A program made the position numbers and the translations under genes. Below are positions 53,601 through 61,713 of a stretch of 64,000 bases of DNA, piece after piece. The notes under the pieces were generated by a model. The model saw only the letters and a program-made list of their open reading frames with translations. It was not told the origin of the DNA and did not search any database. Each line of letters begins with the position of its first letter. The first letter of the stretch is position 1. The DNA comes from Bacillus sp. FJAT-45037 (lineage in GTDB: Bacteria > Bacillota > Bacilli > Bacillales > Bacillaceae_D), in NCBI RefSeq assembly GCF_002797325.1, contig NZ_NISN01000004.1, positions 60,517-124,516 of the forward strand. Direction: 5' to 3'.

Positions 53601-55034
53601 TTAATGGCCAAGGTTAAACATGCTATCTACAGCCGGAATAAATGAGCCATCTTGGTTAATGGTGGGACGTTCTCTTTCCAAAGGTTTAAATGACAGTAGC
53701 CTGTATTGGGCCCAATTTTTAATACTAATTTCATCAATGTATCCTTCTGCCTTCACGAGTTCTCTTATAGATTGGATAAGATCATTATCAAATATCATAT
53801 TCCCACCTGTAAAGGCACGTTTAATTATATGGCGGTAGGCCTCGCCTACTCTCCTTTCGATATGTAGCCATTCTGAATGGTGACTACCCAGTACGTCATA
53901 AGATTTATCATCATCATATAGACCACATGCTCTTGCACAGACTCCTGTATCTTTATATCGGTATCAATCAATGTAGAATCGTTTTCCATGTTTTAATAAG
54001 AGATTTGTAGCTTTAGTTAGATATCGATTATCTCGAGATCCATTTAAACAGTCATCAATAGCATTAATGATATGAGTTTGCAGCCTAGGTAAAACGTATA
54101 TATTCTTAAAGAAATCTACGACTTTATCATTTTTCATATACCACTCTATCGAATGATGATGATCTCTGAAATAATGAGTTAAGGCTTCTCTATACAACTT
54201 GACACCTGGGACTCCAAATTCTAGAAATAATTCATTTTTAAGGCCAATCAAGTATCGAACTTGCATATTTTCTTGAAGTTCATTAATCCCTTTGAATTGT
54301 CTAAAGTCTATATTGTATTCTTCGCACAATTGCTCCAACTCAATATATGAACTGATATTATCAAGGATAGAAGACTTTCCTACTAATTTAGGATTTACTG
54401 CAATAGATAAAATGTGTCGTTTACCAAAAGATGCTCTAGCTTTCTTTTTCGATGTTACAGAGTATCCAAGGAATTCTTTAAGTGTCGATATATCATTTGA
54501 TGATTTTCCATTTAGACAAATCTTTTCTTTACCAACGCGAATTGTAATCAATTGATTTTGAAGTAGGACTGAAAGTGCTTTAAAAGCTTCGTTATGATTT
54601 TCAAACAATACATCCTTTGATCGAGTAAAAGATGTTTGATACAAATTTTCAAATGCAGTTAAGTGGTATGTCCCCGGCTTCTTAAGCTGAAGTAAGTAAA
54701 AGAGCATCATAAGAGGTCTTTTCGACATCTCAAAAACGCTAGAGAAAGTCATAAATTCATAACTATTGATGTAGCGATAACTTAACTCATTTTTATCGTT
54801 ATAGGAATAAGCAAACGTGATCGTATCTCCTACTGAATGTAGTATCTTATTTTCTATCAGGTTTTCAATGGCTTCTGAAAACTTAGAGTATTTTAAAGAA
54901 AATTTCTGTTTGAACATTTCCATATGAACAAGTCCATCATGATCTGTATATCTAGCAATGTGAGGGATTAATTTGATGCTTGTAGGTGTTAATTTCTGTA
55001 GAATAGTTGGAGTGAATATTTCTTTTTTAAACAT
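53601..55034 (-). pseudogene. Winged-helix replication-type gene split by an in-frame TGA
   Basis: The first part (55034 to 53964) encodes 356 residues with two winged-helix-like units (FTPTILQKLTPTSIKLIPHI and following; MFYLLQLKKPGTYHL context), ending GKRFYID before TGA. The same frame continues without a further stop to 53601: YRYKDTGVCARACGLYDDDK, LGSHHSEWLHIERRVGEAYR, NWAQYRLLSFKPLERERPTI and PAVDSMFNLGH. Together they make about 478 residues, close to the 482-residue protein at 50143. The TGA fits a CGA-to-TGA change. Thus it is probably a nonsense-mutated gene; separate translation from the ATG at 53798 would give only a short piece. Confidence 0.7.
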
Positions 55035-55156
55035 ATAATGGCCTCCTCTTTAAACTTATCGTTTCATTAAATTTCTGGTGAGATAAAAAACTATTATAAA
55101 CAACCTTAACGATTTGAAAAATATACCTGCAACAGTAGACATTTTCCTCATAAAAA

Positions 55157-55210
55157 AAGCCCCCTCATTGAAAATAGGCATAATTATCCTATTTCATAAT
55201 GAGGGGGCTT
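55157..55210. terminator. Long bidirectional terminator
   Basis: AAGCCCCCTCATT and AATGAGGGGGCTT close a long stem whose inner part (GAAAATAGG with CCTATTTC) also pairs. A-rich and T-rich flanks make it usable on both strands. Confidence 0.9.
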
Positions 55211-55463
55211 CCCATTCATGAATATTTACTTAATCTTATTATAGAGTTTTGCGTACATAATTTCAACATTAGTTATGTTATCAATCAATGAATTAGTAAC
55301 ATTGTTAATCTACTATAAAAGCCACTACACATGGATTTTATAGTATGTGCAGCGGCTGTATACAACCCCGACTATCCTTCTTATGTTAAGTAATACTATT
55401 TTCCTTATGCCCCTCCTTCCCTTCAGCTTGTGATGCAAAAAAAAGCTCTTTAAGATATAAGAT

Positions 55464-55674
55464 GTGAGTCACTAGTGAAAAGTGGTTCATTAGTGACAGT
55501 ATTCATGTAGCTCATTAATGACGAGTGGTTCACCACTAAAGTAATTATGATGAATCACTACTCCACAAAGAGTAACATAAGGATAGGAAACGGAAATTTT
55601 ATACTTGTCTTATAACCCTTATTAGTTCTATGATGATGATAGATAGTGAGTCACTGGTGAAAAGTGACTCACTG
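55464..55674 (+). promoter_or_regulatory. Operator cluster upstream of the MerR-like gene
   Basis: Three related palindromic motifs occur: GTGAGTCACTAGTGAAAAGT at 55464 (continuing GGTTCATTAGTGAC), AGTGGTTCACCACT at 55524-55537, and GTGAGTCACTGGTGAAAAGT at 55646 (continuing GACTCACTG, a perfect GTGAGTCAC/GTGACTCAC pair). GTGA/TCAC half sites recur between them. They end 26 bases before the next start, so they are likely binding sites of that gene's product, or a centromere. Confidence 0.65.
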
Positions 55675-55699
55675 CTAAACAAACAGTGAGGTGATAAAG

Positions 55700-56413
55700 A
55701 TGGATCATCAATACTGGAAGATTACTGACTTTGCTGAGAAAATATCAAAAGAAATGCAAATGAAGTATGGTGATGAACGTGAGGGAGTTCACTACAACAC
55801 AGTGGATAAATGGTTCAAAGCGCTTGAGAGCAAAGGAATCCATTATGTCATGAGAGTGACGGATGAGAAGGTATATGATGAGAGCGACTTTCAGATTGGG
55901 TGCTACATCTATGAGAGTAGAAAGAAGAAATGGAGATTAGATAGCATCTACGAGAACTTGAATAATGTATTTGAGTTAAGACCTTCAGAGAAGCTAATGG
56001 ACAACAATGATGAATCACTCATGAACAACGTGAGCATCAAAGAAGAAGTGGAAATCCTTATGCAACAGCACCTTGAGGGTCAAAAGAAGGAAATGGAACG
56101 ATACAAAGAGGAGCTCTTTAAGGCTGTAAAAGAAGTAGCGGCAGCAGAGATGAGATCGTACCAGGCACTGCTTCCTGAACCAGATGACAAGAAAAAGGCA
56201 ATGAATGATTATCTGACCATTTCACTGAAGGTAAGTATGAATCTCGAAAGAGAAGCTATAATCGAATGGGAGAAAAAACCGTTTGAAGAAAGAATGAAAA
56301 GAGTTGGTTGGTTTAAGAAGGAAGAAGACCTCTACAAGAGAGAATCTTTTGTGAGGGAGTACAAAATGCTACATAAAAGAGAAGCGATTGAAAAAGCAAT
56401 GACGGAAGAGTGA
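55700..56413 (+). CDS. MerR-like DNA-binding protein with coiled coil
   Basis: From ATG 55700 (GAGGTGATAAAG before it) the product has 237 residues. The N-terminus (YWKITDFAEKISKEM...VHYNTVDKWFKALESKGIHY) is a MerR/RacA-like helix-turn-helix with wing; residues about 105-160 form a coiled coil (EEVEILMQQHLEGQKKEMER), and the C-terminus contains WEKKPFEERMKRVGWFKKEE. This architecture is common in Bacillus plasmid proteins that bind DNA at partition or control loci. It follows a cluster of palindromes and is terminated by its own hairpin. Confidence 0.7.
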   Translation: MDHQYWKITDFAEKISKEMQMKYGDEREGVHYNTVDKWFKALESKGIHYVMRVTDEKVYDESDFQIGCYIYESRKKKWRLDSIYENLNNVFELRPSEKLMDNNDESLMNNVSIKEEVEILMQQHLEGQKKEMERYKEELFKAVKEVAAAEMRSYQALLPEPDDKKKAMNDYLTISLKVSMNLEREAIIEWEKKPFEERMKRVGWFKKEEDLYKRESFVREYKMLHKREAIEKAMTEE

Positions 56414-56437
56414 CCGGATAGATGGTCACTCTTTTTT
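56408..56437 (+). terminator. Terminator after the MerR-like gene
   Basis: GAGTGACC and GGTCACTC form a perfect stem around GGATAGAT, then six T. It overlaps the stop codon. Confidence 0.9.
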
Positions 56438-56506
56438 CATGTTTAGCGTTATAACGTTAGAGTTCATCTGGATTATTCGCACTAACGGAAATTATATATA
56501 TTTTTG

Positions 56507-56615
56507 TATATACATTTATATTTTCGTTTGTATCACTTAAGTATGTATAGTTCGACAAACGCTTATAAATAATATATAATTACAATAGTTAATACGAAGA
56601 TATATACATTTATAT
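56507..56615 (+). repeat. Direct repeats upstream of parM (candidate centromere)
   Basis: TATATACATTTATAT occurs perfectly at 56507-56521 and 56601-56615, 94 bp apart, with more degenerate TATA/ATAT copies between. The second overlaps the region just before the parM ribosome binding site. A related AT-rich tract with TATATCTACATTTATAT lies downstream of the parR gene near 59170. In parMR systems the adaptor binds repeats like these. Confidence 0.6.
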
Positions 56616-56630
56616 AAGGGAGTGATTTAT

Positions 56631-57830
56631 ATGGTAGTAATGAACATGGACGTAGCAAACGATAACGGGAATAACGAACAAGCTGTGAAGGTGAATGGTG
56701 CTTTATATAGACAACCAAATACATATGCAATGCCAGAAAGACCCTCATTTGAAGACAATAGTGAACCTGAGACGTTGATACCAAACCTCTTAAATGAATT
56801 AGAAGTTGATATTCAGTCAGATAGCATTGACTTCGGTGGTCATTATTTCATTGGTAGGAAAGCGATTAAAAGTAAATACACAGCTCATTCAATGAGTGTT
56901 GATAGTGAGAACAAGTATGAAAGTGACTTGCCGATCATTAATACATTAGGGTTGTTAGCGGGAATAGCTGTTCAAGATTCTTATAAAGAGTCAAATAAAC
57001 TACCAAAAGAGATTAATTTGAACGTAGATATGGCTACGGCTCTACCAGTTAATCAGTGGTCGCGAGAAACATCTAGTATCTTCTCAAAGCGTTTCATGGA
57101 CGGTTTGCATACGGTGATTGTCTATATTGGGCATTACAAAGTACGTGTGACTGTAAGTTTTACTTACGTGAAAGTGATTCCAGAAGGGACGCCAGTCCTG
57201 TTTAACTTAATAGAGGATCAAAATGGGAATTATAGAAACGATAATATCTTTGATGAATTTAAGAAAGAGTATGATCTGAATGTCGATGGCGAATACTTCC
57301 AAGATAAGAGAATTAAACATGTTGATATTGGGGATGGTACATGCGACACACCGCTAACAATTGGATACGAATATGATCGAGACTTTGTAAATGGGATTTC
57401 TACAGGTATTGGACATTCTATTAATAAAGCTATTGATCTATTTAAACAGGAAGTCAGTAATATGAATATTTCTCGTCAACAATTTATTGACTATGTTAAA
57501 GAAGAAGGCCATCCATACCACGAGAAGGCAGTAAGACTTATTAAACAATCAATGCGTTCCGAGGTAAAGTCGATACATGACCACATTGTAGATGAACTGA
57601 AGAAGGCTTCTAACGAAGTAGATGTTATCTGCGTGTATGGTGGTGGCTCTATACTAATGAAAGATCAGCTTTACAAACCGCTTAAAAAGCTATGTGATCG
57701 TCCGGATGTACCAGCTAAACTTCTGTGGATTCCTGAACAATATGCGCCATTAATGAATGTAGAAGGACTTAATATCTTTTTACAAACGGTGTTTCCGCAA
57801 TTGAAGGAGAAGGAATTAGCATCTAAATAA
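56631..57830 (+). CDS. parM: ParM/Alp-type actin-like segregation ATPase
   Basis: Using ATG 56631 behind AAGGGAGTGATTTAT gives 399 residues. Actin-fold landmarks: NMDVANDNGNNEQAVKVNG (phosphate 1, D-x-G-x-G variant), HVDIGDGTCDTPLTIGYEYD (phosphate 2) and VICVYGGGSILMKDQLYKPL (adenosine motif). It is of the divergent plasmid actins of Gram-positives (Alp7A/ParM type). It should polymerise with ATP or GTP and push plasmid copies apart, with the protein at 57898 as DNA adaptor. The hairpin at 57839 lies between them. Confidence 0.85.
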   Translation: MVVMNMDVANDNGNNEQAVKVNGALYRQPNTYAMPERPSFEDNSEPETLIPNLLNELEVDIQSDSIDFGGHYFIGRKAIKSKYTAHSMSVDSENKYESDLPIINTLGLLAGIAVQDSYKESNKLPKEINLNVDMATALPVNQWSRETSSIFSKRFMDGLHTVIVYIGHYKVRVTVSFTYVKVIPEGTPVLFNLIEDQNGNYRNDNIFDEFKKEYDLNVDGEYFQDKRIKHVDIGDGTCDTPLTIGYEYDRDFVNGISTGIGHSINKAIDLFKQEVSNMNISRQQFIDYVKEEGHPYHEKAVRLIKQSMRSEVKSIHDHIVDELKKASNEVDVICVYGGGSILMKDQLYKPLKKLCDRPDVPAKLLWIPEQYAPLMNVEGLNIFLQTVFPQLKEKELASK

Positions 57831-57838
57831 TTAAAAAA

Positions 57839-57869
57839 GGGTGCAATTATAGCGTTGCGCCCGTCTTTT
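57839..57869 (+). terminator. Hairpin between parM and parR
   Basis: GGGTGCAA and TTGCGCCC pair (one G:T pair) around TTATAGCG, followed by GTCTTTTA. It is probably an attenuator that sets the ParM:ParR ratio. Confidence 0.7.
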
Positions 57870-57897
57870 AATATTTAGTAGGAAAGGGGGTAGAAAT

Positions 57898-58530
57898 ATG
57901 AGTTCATCAAGAAAGAAAAAGCTCAAAAAACGCGGAGAAGCAGTTATTATGCGAACCAAAAGGAATGAGCCGAACTTTATTATGGATTGGATCAATACTC
58001 AGTCCAACATCAGTGAATCTCTTAGGCAGTTAATTGAGAGAGATGTAGCTGAAAATGGGTTGAGAGATGTTAATGACGACATACTGAATAAGGTAGCGAT
58101 GGGGGTAGGAAGTCAGCGCCCATTGGGACGTACAAGCTTTTTAGAGGAAAAGCAGCCAATACCTTCTACGCCTATCAGTAATCAGCATCAATCCGAGGAC
58201 AGTGGTGAAGATCAGAAAAGCAGCTTAACGAATCCTACAGCTACTGATCCTCTAGAAACGGTTCCACAAAGCCCTGTATATCCTAATGATTCTAAGGCTT
58301 TATCCAATATAGAGAATCGTTCAGAAGAGAATGAAAGGTCATCATCAGTCGATAGGAATAGTGTTAATGAAAAAGAAGAGAAAAATCGTGAACCTAGTGT
58401 TGCTGGAAATGCGGAGCAGAATGAATCGTCAACTAGTGATAAAAATAGTAGTATAGCAAGCGCTACCGGGGGTTCTAACCAGAAGAAGCGTGTGAGAAGA
58501 GGGCCTATTGATATTAATCAGTGGAGCTAA
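57898..58530 (+). CDS. parR: ParR-like DNA-binding adaptor
   Basis: This 210-residue protein has a basic N-terminus (SSRKKKLKKRGEAVIMRTKR). A ribbon-helix-helix-like part follows: EPNFIMDWINTQSNISESLR, QLIERDVAENGLRDVND. Then comes a long Ser/Glu/Asn-rich, presumably disordered tail ending RRGPIDINQWS. RHH plus a flexible C-terminal tail next to a plasmid actin is the ParR design; the tail tip would cap the filament. The assignment comes mainly from context. Confidence 0.72.
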   Translation: MSSSRKKKLKKRGEAVIMRTKRNEPNFIMDWINTQSNISESLRQLIERDVAENGLRDVNDDILNKVAMGVGSQRPLGRTSFLEEKQPIPSTPISNQHQSEDSGEDQKSSLTNPTATDPLETVPQSPVYPNDSKALSNIENRSEENERSSSVDRNSVNEKEEKNREPSVAGNAEQNESSTSDKNSSIASATGGSNQKKRVRRGPIDINQWS

Positions 58531-58567
58531 GGGTTCGCAATGATTAAAGCGAAGGGTAAAACAAATT

Positions 58568-58611
58568 AAGGGTAGGAGAGCAGCGTATTTCTGCTTTACC
58601 TATCCCTTTTG
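58568..58611 (+). terminator. Terminator after parR
   Basis: AAGGGTAGG...CCTATCCCTT (one G:T pair) with inner AGCAG/CTGCT pairing, then TTTT. Confidence 0.8.
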
Positions 58612-58720
58612 TATTACAAAGGAAAACATTTACCACAACAACGGAGTTGGGTTTTGTTGCACTAACGCCTCCAATAATAGAAAAAGGAGTGCAATTCCTT
58701 ATTCAAGGAAAGCACCCTGT

Positions 58721-58978
58721 CTACTTGATTTTTTCAGTTTTAAGATCAGCGATGACTTTTCTCAAAAACCTTCTTGTTTGGTCTATATCTGCAATGGTGT
58801 TGTTATCAAAACGGCTATCAGCCCATGATGTCTTGCCAGTGGAGCGTATGAGTAATTTTCCACCCTTAATTAAGTAATGATTGGTTTCTTTAAAATTTCT
58901 ATCGACGAAATCAGTCGTTTTCGCAAATCCTTCATTTATATTTAAGAGTTTTTGTATTACATCTTTCGTTAATCTCAT
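58721..58978 (-). CDS. 85-aa hypothetical protein
   Basis: Start ATG 58978 is set by a perfect GAGGAGGATAATAACA ribosome binding site; upstream extension is not real. The product (MRLTKDVIQKLLNINEGFAK, HYLIKGGKLLIRSTGKTSWA, DIDQTRRFLRKVIADLK) is small, basic and of mixed alpha/beta type. It converges on parR. It is probably the second gene of a leftward unit with the micro-gene at 59005-59127. I do not recognise it. Confidence 0.6.
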   Translation of the reverse strand: MRLTKDVIQKLLNINEGFAKTTDFVDRNFKETNHYLIKGGKLLIRSTGKTSWADSRFDNNTIADIDQTRRFLRKVIADLKTEKIK

Positions 58979-59004
58979 TGTTATTATCCTCCTCAAATTC
59001 CGAT

Positions 59005-59127
59005 TTATCTCTTGCTTAAACAAGTATTTACGCGCTCCCCAATGATAGTTCACACATACTGAGCAATACAGCGAATATCCCCATTCGCCCACAACGCCTT
59101 TATTATTTCTTTTACATATTCATCCAT
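59005..59127 (-). pseudogene. Micro-gene interrupted by TGA
   Basis: ATG 59127 behind GGAGGGGGGTTCA encodes MDEYVKEIIKALWANGDIRC and IAQYV before TGA at 59050. The frame goes on with TIIGERVNTCLSKR to TAA at 59005. A CGA-to-TGA change would explain the break, as in the gene at 53601. Alternatively the 25-residue peptide is the product. Confidence 0.35.
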
Positions 59128-59149
59128 TGAACCCCCCTCCGAATAAAGA

Positions 59150-59490
59150 ATGAATATGTATTTATATATTTCTATATCTACATTTATATGAATATACATA
59201 CTGATTTATATATTAATATTTATATCGACTTATGTATATACAATTATGGTTTATAATAAAAGTAACTTATACATATAAACTTTTATATTACCTTTATATA
59301 TACAAAAATAATAGTGTATTAAGCTATATTTCCATTTGAAAGGGGCATCGCTTTTAGGATGTTGAACTGATTACAAGTCTAAGTAGATTGATTGGATGCG
59401 ATTAAGAGTATTCGGAAGCTCATTTATTAACTCCAGAACATACAAATTGATCTCATAATGTGAATATTATAGTCTAATGTTGATTTGAAA
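59150..59490. other. AT-rich non-coding tract right of the parMR locus
   Basis: Mostly alternating TATA/ATAT runs (59150-59300), including TATATCTACATTTATAT, which resembles the repeats before parM. No gene. It may be a second centromere-like region or an unwinding element. Confidence 0.4.
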
Positions 59491-59497
59491 TAATGCT

Positions 59498-59557
59498 GTA
59501 CCGTTTATAAAAAAGATGTACCGTTTTGAATAAAGTCGTACCGTTTGTAAAAAAGAT
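59498..59557 (+). repeat. Three 20-bp direct repeats
   Basis: GTACCGTTT plus eleven bases occurs at 59498, 59518 and 59538 at exact 20-bp spacing; first and third units are nearly identical (GTACCGTTTATAAAAAAGAT and GTACCGTTTGTAAAAAAGAT). The spacing of about two helical turns suggests side-by-side protein binding. It differs from the iterons at 49259. Confidence 0.75.
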
Positions 59558-60320
59558 TGAGCAAAATATGGGCATTAATTAAAGATAAATAGCTTTGAAT
59601 CAAGGTTTACGATGAAATATGATTAAACTTTTTTAAGAATAGTGGCTTTGAATTTAAGGTGTTGAGGTAGTTTTAATCAATCTTTATTTCAAAAAGTCAT
59701 GTACGACAGTACGGTATATCAACGATTGTCATACATTTTTACTCAAACTTTATTCCATATCTACATCTAACTTAATGATTAGATATAACCTTATTTATTC
59801 AAAGTGAATTTCTTTAATGAAACTCTATTGTTACACTCCAATTCACAAGCGTGCTTCACAAGCGTGCTTCACTGGCATGTAGACCTTTATGCTTGTGAAG
59901 CACGCCGATGAATTGACATCATGATCGTGGAAGGTGAATTTATGCTATTGTAGCAACGGTTTGCTCGTCCGAGGTAACGACATTGAAATCAAGACTTATA
60001 CCTTTTATTTTTTTATTATTTGCCGTCCTTTAAGTAAGGATTCTCGAATAAATAATCGATTAAAAGGTATCGAATAAATTAAAATTAAGAACTCAATTTA
60101 AAGATTATTTGGTACTTTAAAAGGAAAATATCATTTAGTCCTTTTACATAAATATACATGAGTATACATCATTTATAAAAATATTAACTTGAATGAATAA
60201 GATTTAAATAGTAAAATAAACAAAGTAACTTAGGCGCGGTCCTTCTCTATAAGATAGCGTTATATAAGTTGTAAGTAACCTATATAAAATGAGTGAACAA
60301 TAGAATAATTAATAGACTAT
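59558..60320. other. Non-coding region with an inverted repeat
   Basis: Apart from the element at 59839-59915, I see no gene, RNA or strong hairpin. The DNA is AT-rich with stops in all frames. Confidence 0.4.
59839..59915 (+). repeat. Nested inverted and tandem repeat, element 1
   Basis: A 13-bp unit CACAAGCGTGCTT is tandemly repeated (59844-59869). GCGTGCTTCACAAGC (59849-59863) is inverted perfectly at 59891-59905 as GCTTGTGAAGCACGC, and an outer CAATTCA/TGAATTG pair encloses it. Possible recognition site of a plasmid-encoded recombinase, relaxase or relaxation protein. A cousin lies at 61105-61176. Confidence 0.75.
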
Positions 60321-60378
60321 AAGACGAAGATCTCGCTATGTACCTCCATGTCAGGAGTGTATTTAGCGAGATTTTTTT
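60321..60378 (+). terminator. Terminator/leader, copy 1
   Basis: AAGACGAAGATCTCGCTATG begins an element whose ATCTCGCTA pairs with TAGCGAGAT, with inner ACCTCC/GGAG, followed by seven T. It is repeated almost exactly at 61581-61640. Each lies about 75-85 bases before a replication-relaxation start, suggesting an attenuator. Confidence 0.85.
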
Positions 60379-60459
60379 GTTTTACTTTAAATATAGGTTA
60401 CGAAAAGACTATTAGTGGTGTAGGGAGATATTGAAATATAAGAGGAAAGGAGTGCTAAA

Positions 60460-60552
60460 GTGAAATCGATTAAGAAAATTGATAAACGAACTAAAGTATC
60501 TAGGTGGTGGAAAGGGGTTGTGCTTAGCGAATTAGACATTTATAGTTTTTAA
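60460..60552 (+). pseudogene. Replication-relaxation gene, 5' fragment
   Basis: GTG behind AGAGGAAAGGAG encodes MKSIKKIDKRTKVSRWWKGV and VLSELDIYSF before TAA. It corresponds to the first 30 residues of the intact protein at 61714 (KKLDKRIKVSRWWKGTVIKE, VDIYSF). The rest was replaced by an IS21 remnant that begins at about 60553. It therefore marks a duplication in which one copy was destroyed by IS insertion. Confidence 0.8.
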
Positions 60553-60569
60553 TTATGAATGAATGCTGA

Positions 60570-60857
60570 CTACAGCCATGAGATAGAGCCAGCTATGTCA
60601 TATTTTAGAGCCACTTCGGACAAATTCGAGAGCATAGCTTTTCCTTTTCTTTCTCTCATCGAACGTTCTCCGTCTATAAAAATATTGTAGGAGTCATGAA
60701 TAATCCTATCCAGTATCGCGTCAGCTAAAGTATCTTCTCCAATTTTCTCATACCAACCCGGTGTATCGAATTGAGAACAAAAGATCGTTGATGCTACTTG
60801 ATGGCGAGATTCTACTATTTCAAGTAAATCTCTAGCTTCAAGGTAGTGAGTAACCAT
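60570..60857 (-). pseudogene. istB: IS21-family IstB, C-terminal fragment
   Basis: Reading leftwards it encodes ARDLLEIVESRHQVASTIFC, SQFDTPGWYEKIGEDTLADA and ILDRIIHDSYNIFIDGERSM, the conserved C-terminal third of IstB ATPases (sensor region: ST-x-F/x-SQ; ADAILDR). The ATPase core with Walker motifs is absent. A short piece of the same element end is found at 11697. A remnant of an old insertion. Confidence 0.88.
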
Positions 60858-61104
60858 TCGTCATATAGGTTCGTTGTACCCGCTGGGCTGTTTAGGCCTA
60901 AGGCAATTCATCTCCACCTAAATGGTATGCCCCTAACACCAATCAGATGTCTTCTTGCCGAAAAACGATAAGCTAACTTTATCGAATACTTAAATACGAA
61001 TTAATAGCTTAACTACTTCTGATGAGATCATCAATCGCTGTATAGAAAGGAATTCATTTATGCACATAGAAAGACTATGAATAATTAATAGTAAGGGGTT
61101 TCAA

Positions 61105-61176
61105 ATGACAGGCATGAATGACAAGCGTGAATGACAGGCGTAAAGGCCGTCACCATTGTCATTCACGCTTGTCATT
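61105..61176 (+). repeat. Nested inverted and tandem repeat, element 2
   Basis: A 13-bp unit ATGACARGCRTGA is tandemly repeated two and a half times (61105-61140). AATGACAAGCGTGAATGACA (61117-61136) is inverted perfectly over 20 bp at 61157-61176. Both elements share CAAGCGTG at their core and the same plan as 59839-59915. Probably binding sites for one protein. Confidence 0.75.
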
Positions 61177-61580
61177 TGGCGTTACAAGCATATATAGGCT
61201 AAATGAGTATTCAGAAAGCCAACTTCAGCACTTCGCACAAAGTGGATTTTATCGAGACTTATACCCACCAAATTTTCTCTGAACGGTCCATTTATCACTC
61301 AAATCGATTCATACTAAACGGGTCATAATACGACCTAAGAACATTTTAATTATGAGTTTGATTCTTATCTCTTTACTATCGTCATTGAAGTATATGAGAA
61401 TGAAATCTGCAAATAAATATACATCGATATGCACAATTAACTTAAGATATTTCTTGATTAGAGCCTACAGAAATAGTAAACTCAATAAAGAAACGAACCC
61501 ACTTTTGTAAACCTTGTATGACTTTAAGAAGAAGTAACCTACAGAACGAATAGAACAACTTAATAAATAATAGATTACAT

Positions 61581-61640
61581 AAGACGAAGATCTCGCTATG
61601 TACCTCCAAGCCAGGAGTGTATTTAGCGAGATTTTTTTTT
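61581..61640 (+). terminator. Terminator/leader, copy 2
   Basis: Identical to 60321-60378 except for two or three bases in the loop; ATCTCGCTA...TAGCGAGAT followed by nine T. It precedes the intact relaxation gene by about 75 bases. Confidence 0.88.
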
Positions 61641-61713
61641 GGACTCAATAGGTTATTTTCAGATTAATATAGGCGAAGGTTAAAGAAGGTGTATAAGTGT
61701 AAGGAGGTCTTAT

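Larger units (their letters stand above)
60858..61713. other. Non-coding region between the IS21 remnant and the relaxation gene
   Basis: It contains the repeat at 61105-61176 and the leader at 61581-61640 (listed separately). No gene is seen in the rest; probably IS21 end sequence near 60860-60960 and AT-rich DNA after it. Confidence 0.4.

Noticed and set aside
53964..53966. TGA considered as selenocysteine codon or programmed read-through
   Set aside because: No stem-loop or context typical of a selenocysteine element was noticed, and a CGA-to-TGA mutation explains it more simply; other genes nearby also carry nonsense mutations.
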